Source of the DNA: a virus
IMG/VR virus record: IMGVR_UViG_3300043539_000499
Location: 1-22,806 of that record
Strand: one strand, 5' to 3'
Length of the DNA: 22,806 nt
Shown: positions 20,107-22,806 of the stretch, piece by piece
Layout of the letters: each line of letters opens with the position of its first letter
Position numbering within the stretch: the stretch's first letter is position 1
Made by a program: the position numbers and the translations under genes
Notes under the pieces: model-generated
What the model saw: only the letters and a program-made list of their open reading frames with translations
Database searches by the model: none
Told to the model about the DNA's origin: nothing

Positions 20107-20499
20107 TTATTGTGCTACAGGTGCACCACGTGTTTTAGCGGCACGTTTAGCCATGCTAGTAACATCATCTACTGGTGCTTGGAATGTATTTTGTTCTGCA
20201 CTATTAGTGTTAGTTGTTGTAGGTTCTTCTTCACTACCTTGTAGCGGAGCAAGAACAACTTGATCTTGATTGAAACTTTTGATTAGATTTTTTACTGCTG
20301 GATTGTTTTCATTTGCATCAACTAGTGCATCGTAGCTGAATGTACGATCTGTGTTCAACACTAGATTAATAAGACTTTGTGTGCTGATTGTTGCCGATGC
20401 CGATTTGTCTTGCGAACGGTGACGTAATAACTCCAGAGCAGTAACTAGGTTAGACTCTGGAGTGTTTGTTGGGCCGTGAGCAAATTCACGTAAACGCAT
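20107..20499 (-). CDS. Phage protein with disordered C-terminal half, unknown function
   Basis: 130 residues. The first 70 are helical (ESNLVTALELLRHRSQ; SATISTQSLINLVLNTDRTFSYDALVDANENNPAVKNLIKSF); after LAPLQGSEEEPTTTNTNSAE the protein is low in hydrophobics and probably disordered. The start overlaps the upstream 225-residue gene by one base (TAATG). A 9-bp inverted repeat (20430-20463) lies in the first third of the gene. No family recognised. Its pairing with the 225-residue helical protein suggests a shared complex. Confidence 0.6.
   Translation of the reverse strand: MRLREFAHGPTNTPESNLVTALELLRHRSQDKSASATISTQSLINLVLNTDRTFSYDALVDANENNPAVKNLIKSFNQDQVVLAPLQGSEEEPTTTNTNSAEQNTFQAPVDDVTSMAKRAAKTRGAPVAQ
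20430..20463. repeat. 9-bp inverted repeat within coding sequence
   Basis: ACTCCAGAG and its exact reverse complement CTCTGGAGT with a 16-base loop, near the 5' end of the 130-residue gene. It could form a hairpin in the mRNA. Confidence 0.65.
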
Positions 20500-21176
20500 T
20501 AGCGCAATTCTCTACCTAATGTTTCAGTTCCACCAACAGCGGCATCAGTAGCTGCAAAACCATCAGCTGGTTCTTCAGCATCAAAATCGCTTTCTGGTGG
20601 TGGAGGTAATTCAGCACCTAGTTCATCACCTGGCAAAGCCATTGGTTGATCAACTGCTTCACCGCTTAATACACGTACACCAGTGTCAACACCTTCACGT
20701 GCAGATTGTAAGTTTTGCATTAGTTGATCTAATGTAGCACCAACTGCATTTTTAAATGCATCAGCTTGTTCACTACCAATTTGGTCACGGATGCTGTCAA
20801 GTAATTGTGGAAGTTGTTCATTTTGCATTTTACCAACTTTCTCAATGGTGTCCTGAACACTATCAACCATATCTTTGGCAGCTAACAATACTTCTGCATT
20901 GCCAACTTCGCCTTCATTTAGTTGTTGATGTTGTTCAGTAAGCCAAGTATTTAGGCCTTCTTGTACAGTTAACAATTCCATGTAACGTGGATTTGTTTCC
21001 GCACGATGAAAATCCGCACTATGACGGATTTTGTTTAGGTTTAATGAAATTGTTTCACCCAGGCGTTGTGCTTTAGCAATAGACAAATTGTCATAGTTAA
21101 TAGCAAAGCCAAAACGGCTTTCTAATACTTTATTAATTCTTTTTGCAGATGTCTGTGACATTTCTGATAGTTTCAT
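20499..21176 (-). CDS. Helical phage protein with acidic, Pro-rich tail, unknown function
   Basis: 225 residues. Residues 1-170 are almost all alpha-helical with heptad-like spacing (SQTSAKRINKVLESRFGFAINYDNLS; AAKDMVDSVQDTIEKVGKMQNEQLPQLLDSIRDQIG). The C-terminal 45 residues are acidic and flexible (GAELPPPPESDFDAEEPADGFAATD). This arrangement fits a scaffold or prohead-core-like protein, but no motif proves that. A GATAAATA late motif (21209-21216) and an AGGAAGAA ribosome site lie upstream, so late expression is likely. Confidence 0.6.
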   Translation of the reverse strand: MKLSEMSQTSAKRINKVLESRFGFAINYDNLSIAKAQRLGETISLNLNKIRHSADFHRAETNPRYMELLTVQEGLNTWLTEQHQQLNEGEVGNAEVLLAAKDMVDSVQDTIEKVGKMQNEQLPQLLDSIRDQIGSEQADAFKNAVGATLDQLMQNLQSAREGVDTGVRVLSGEAVDQPMALPGDELGAELPPPPESDFDAEEPADGFAATDAAVGGTETLGRELR

Positions 21177-21197
21177 GGTTAATTCTTCCTAATGCAA

Positions 21198-21689
21198 TTA
21201 TTTAATATTATTTATCAAAACAATAGACTTCTTCAATTGTTTCTTTGATTCTTCAATTCTAAGCATAGTTTCAGTGTATTTATTAGAATATAGTGTGATA
21301 TTCCAATCATCGTTCTTCTCTTGTGCTTGTTTATAGCGATATCTATATAGTATGGCGTCAAATTCAAGTACACCAATTAAATTATCATTAACTCGTACTT
21401 CTTGTGCTAATTCATATTTGTGCTTGTGTAAGGCAATGCAATAAAATATGGCGTCTTTTCTATTAAAAAAGTCAAATATCTGTTCATTATCTTTAGTTAT
21501 TCGCCAGTTTTTGTCTGTTATTTTTGTTATTTTGTACTTGCCTACAATTAGTGTATCTGCGCCTAATTGATAGCAGAATGGCAGAGGACCTCGACTATGT
21601 TTGGCCAACTCTGCTTCTGTAAACCTACGTATCTTTTCAACGTCGATCTCAGTCAATGCGTTTTTTGTAGTAGATTTTGCCGGCTTCAT
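21198..21689 (-). CDS. Phage protein, unknown function (163 residues)
   Basis: A basic protein (MKPAKSTTKNALTEIDVEKI at the start) with a middle alpha/beta part (LGADTLIVGKYKITKITDKNWRITKDNEQIFDFFNRKDAIFYCIALHKHKY) and a C-terminal helix rich in Lys/Arg. It overlaps the upstream 69-residue gene by 41 bp, in another frame. It has no membrane segment and no recognised family. Confidence 0.6.
   Translation of the reverse strand: MKPAKSTTKNALTEIDVEKIRRFTEAELAKHSRGPLPFCYQLGADTLIVGKYKITKITDKNWRITKDNEQIFDFFNRKDAIFYCIALHKHKYELAQEVRVNDNLIGVLEFDAILYRYRYKQAQEKNDDWNITLYSNKYTETMLRIEESKKQLKKSIVLINNIK
21209..21216 (-). promoter_or_regulatory. Late-promoter motif GATAAATA
   Basis: A one-base variant of the late consensus inside the end of the 163-residue gene, 32 nt before the 225-residue gene, with a ribosome site between. 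A second, weaker ATTAAATA lies at 21199-21206. Confidence 0.5.
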
Positions 21690-21858
21690 TTGTTCTTAAC
21701 AGTACATCTTTGACTGTGAGTTGATTTGCAATCAGTTGTTCGCGTTCGTCTAATTGACTTTTAGCAATAGTATTATCGCCAGTGAACTGTTCTAAGAGTT
21801 CGTGTTCTTCGTTTGTGATTGTTAGTAGTAGTTTGTTTGTGAGTTCAACAATTTTCAT
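21649..21858 (-). CDS. Small phage protein, unknown function
   Basis: 69 residues, MKIVELTNKLLLTITNEEHELLEQF at the start, helical and acidic, ending in a short basic tail (EAGKIYYKKRID). It has an AGGATA ribosome site and an AATAAATA late promoter 17 nt upstream. It overlaps the next gene by 41 bp. The N-terminal K-I-V-E-L-T-N-x-L beginning recurs in small phage proteins, but a function is not known. Confidence 0.6.
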   Translation of the reverse strand: MKIVELTNKLLLTITNEEHELLEQFTGDNTIAKSQLDEREQLIANQLTVKDVLLRTNEAGKIYYKKRID

Positions 21859-21875
21859 GATGTTATCCTATAAAG

Positions 21876-21883
21876 TATTTATT
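21876..21883 (-). promoter_or_regulatory. Late promoter AATAAATA
   Basis: A one-base variant of the late consensus 17 nt before the 69-residue gene. Confidence 0.6.
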
Positions 21884-21904
21884 ACAGGATGGCATTGCAG
21901 AGTT

Positions 21905-22168
21905 TTATTTAAAGATTGAGCGAGCAATAAAACCAATAAGTCCAGCTAATACAACGCCCATCATAGTTGTGAAGATGCTGATGGTTTGTTTGTCATTACC
22001 CGATATTTTGTCGGTTAGGCTGTTTTTAATGTCAATCAGATGCAGCTCAAGTTTATCCATGCGCTGTTCTAAGTTGTTTAATTTAGTTTCCAAGCTACCG
22101 TACCTTACGGCGCATAGTTCGACATGTGCTTCTAAATTTTCTTTCTCAATATCTGTAGGTTTTGCCAT
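21905..22168 (-). CDS. XhlA/holin-like membrane protein
   Basis: 87 residues. A coiled coil (about 8-58, with heptads such as LETKLNNLEQRMDKLELHLIDIKNSL) is followed by one membrane helix near the C-terminus (about 65-84, IFTTMMGVVLAGLIGFIARSIF). This is the layout of XhlA-type and related proteins that accompany phage holins and endolysins, and it may act in host membrane disruption or superinfection control. No endolysin is in the window. Its start is preceded by GAGAG in a hairpin loop (22170-22194) and a late promoter (22260-22267) gives an 86-nt leader. Confidence 0.65.
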   Translation of the reverse strand: MAKPTDIEKENLEAHVELCAVRYGSLETKLNNLEQRMDKLELHLIDIKNSLTDKISGNDKQTISIFTTMMGVVLAGLIGFIARSIFK

Positions 22169-22169
22169 T

Positions 22170-22194
22170 ATCGCTCTCTTTTATTAGTAGCGAT
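22170..22194 (-). promoter_or_regulatory. RNA hairpin at the start site of the XhlA-like gene
   Basis: ATCGCT and AGCGAT form a 6-bp inverted repeat with a 13-base loop. The Shine-Dalgarno GAGAG lies in the loop/3' arm and the ATG begins 2 bases after it, so folding would cover the translation start and could time lysis-related expression. Confidence 0.45.
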
Positions 22195-22259
22195 GCGTAT
22201 TCTTTGAGCCTAGTTTATGCCGTAATATGTGCCATGATTAATGTTGTTGCATCAACTAA

Positions 22260-22267
22260 TATTTAGT
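22260..22267 (-). promoter_or_regulatory. Late promoter ACTAAATA of the XhlA-like gene
   Basis: The same octamer found before the 314- and 118-residue genes; the leader to the ATG at 22168 is about 86 nt, the longest in this late region. Confidence 0.6.
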
Positions 22268-22284
22268 AATTTTAATGTAGTAGG

Positions 22285-22707
22285 TTATATGCGTGTTTTA
22301 AAATAGATATTTTTATCTACACCGCTGGCGTAGAATAAGGGTAGTGGGGGTTTGGCTGTTTCGTCTAGACCAAGTATAATAGGTGCAAGTTTAAAATCAT
22401 CCTTGAGTATACCGTACCTATCATGGTTAACTGCATAGACATCTTCTCGCTCAACTGCAAAGTCAAAAGACCAAATTTTATGTAGACCTGTATAGTTAAT
22501 ACCAAATGAATACTCTGCCACATCATCAGTGACCGCAGGCAGATAATTAAATTCCATTAACTGTGCTCGCAAACTTAATAACTGATTTATTGTTTCCCAA
22601 TTACGTTGTTGATTGCGTTGCTTCTGTTGTTCTGCTGACTGTGTTAGTACTTTCGTTTCGGTTATATCTATTAGGGTATATGCGTAATATCGATACAATG
22701 TTTCCAT
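22285..22707 (-). CDS. Phage protein, unknown function (140 residues)
   Basis: Starts METLYRYYAYTLIDITETKVL; a longer frame is open to 22737, but that ATG lies inside a transcription terminator, and the late promoter TATAAATA ends 5 nt before the ATG at 22707, which is therefore the real start. The middle is a Gln/Arg-rich helix (SAEQQKQRNQQRNWETINQLLSLRAQL), followed by beta-like segments (EYSFGINYTGLHKIWSFDFAVEREDVYAV). No membrane segment, no known family. As with the 118-residue gene, there is no Shine-Dalgarno sequence and the mRNA is predicted to be leaderless. Confidence 0.7.
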   Translation of the reverse strand: METLYRYYAYTLIDITETKVLTQSAEQQKQRNQQRNWETINQLLSLRAQLMEFNYLPAVTDDVAEYSFGINYTGLHKIWSFDFAVEREDVYAVNHDRYGILKDDFKLAPIILGLDETAKPPLPLFYASGVDKNIYFKTRI

Positions 22708-22712
22708 AGCAA

Positions 22713-22720
22713 TATTTATA
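22713..22720 (-). promoter_or_regulatory. Late promoter TATAAATA, leaderless
   Basis: A perfect late consensus with five bases to the ATG at 22707, so the predicted first base of the RNA is the A of the start codon. It lies 6 nt after the T-run of the terminator. Confidence 0.82.
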
Positions 22721-22725
22721 GTCGT

Positions 22726-22756
22726 AAAAAAAGCCACAAATTATTGTGGCCTTTTT
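22726..22756 (-). terminator. Strong intrinsic terminator (works on both strands)
   Basis: A perfect 7-bp stem GCCACAA/TTGTGGC with a 4-base loop, followed on the minus strand by seven T and on the plus strand by CTTTTT. It ends the gene entering from the right edge and is directly followed by a late promoter. Confidence 0.88.
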
Positions 22757-22779
22757 AGTTTACATTTTAATAGTTTATA

Positions 22780-22806
22780 TTAGAATGTATAGTCTGCAAC
22801 TGTAAC
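22780..22806 (-). CDS. C-terminal end of a gene cut by the window edge
   Basis: The last eight codons (VTVADYTF, then TAA at 22780-22782) are open to the edge and end 24 nt before the terminator, as expected for the last gene of a transcription unit. Too short to identify; the ending resembles beta-rich virion proteins. Confidence 0.4.
   Translation of the reverse strand, partial: VTVADYTF

Noticed and set aside
22231-22254. Tiny leader peptides (MQQH, MAHITA) in the leader of the XhlA-like gene.
   Set aside because: Too short to separate from chance; neither has a clear ribosome site.
22708-22737. An earlier ATG for the 140-residue gene.
   Set aside because: It lies within the intrinsic terminator stem and upstream of the late promoter, so it would not be on the main transcript.
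1-22806. tRNA genes, CRISPR arrays, insertion sequences, attachment sites.
   Set aside because: None was recognisable: no cloverleaf-type ends, no regular repeat-spacer pattern and no transposase or integrase frame.

Overview
The window is a tightly packed, AT-rich stretch of a tailed-phage genome. The gene content points to a T4-like myovirus of an aquatic proteobacterium. Phage signs are class Ia ribonucleotide reductase genes (nrdA, nrdB) with a glutaredoxin, an Sm-like protein of the type known from cyanophages, a PD-(D/E)XK exonuclease, a DNA methyltransferase, virion-type structural proteins, many small unknown genes with 1-4 nt stop/start overlaps, and repeated T4-type late promoters (TATAAATA, with ACTAAATA, AATAAATA and GATAAATA variants). 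The DnaK, IbpA-type Hsp20, ClpS and IscU genes look much like proteobacterial (beta/gamma) versions. An AT-rich betaproteobacterial host is therefore a reasonable inference, but it is not proven by this sequence.

Layout, left to right. (1) 1-3250, minus strand: a host-takeover or proteostasis block read as bS21, dnaK, hsp20, clpS, then a nucleotidyltransferase cut by the window edge. (2) 3292-6394, minus: a large membrane/coiled-coil protein and three probable virion proteins, each with late promoters; a UUCG-loop terminator at 6430-6449 separates them from the genes to the right. (3) 6478-8482, minus: small early genes, several driven by near-identical sigma70-type promoters (TTGACA, 17 bp, TATAAT). 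(4) 8592-10846, plus: the only rightward operon, with a DNA methyltransferase and five small genes, some of them diverged paralogues, starting at a divergent promoter. (5) 10847-16654, minus: the nucleotide-metabolism operon nrdA, nrdB, grx, Sm-like, an unknown gene and an Ala/Ser/Gly-rich protein. (6) 16767-19478, minus: a tail-appendage-type protein, an exonuclease, a possible glycosyltransferase and an unknown gene. (7) 19506-20040, minus: an Fe-S module, iscU split into two coupled reading frames followed by a 50-residue DUF1289-type gene. (8) 20107-22806, minus: unknown genes, a holin/XhlA-like membrane protein and a terminator plus late-promoter unit at the right edge.

The most notable points are the split iscU (an ATGA stop/start junction exactly between the active-site Cys37 and Asp39, in a G+C-rich patch), several promoters placed so that transcripts should begin at the A of the start codon (leaderless mRNAs), the phage-borne bS21-DnaK-Hsp20-ClpS cluster, and overlapping early and late promoters in front of iscU and dnaK. 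No stretch longer than 300 bases lacks a gene. No tRNA, CRISPR array or insertion sequence was seen.
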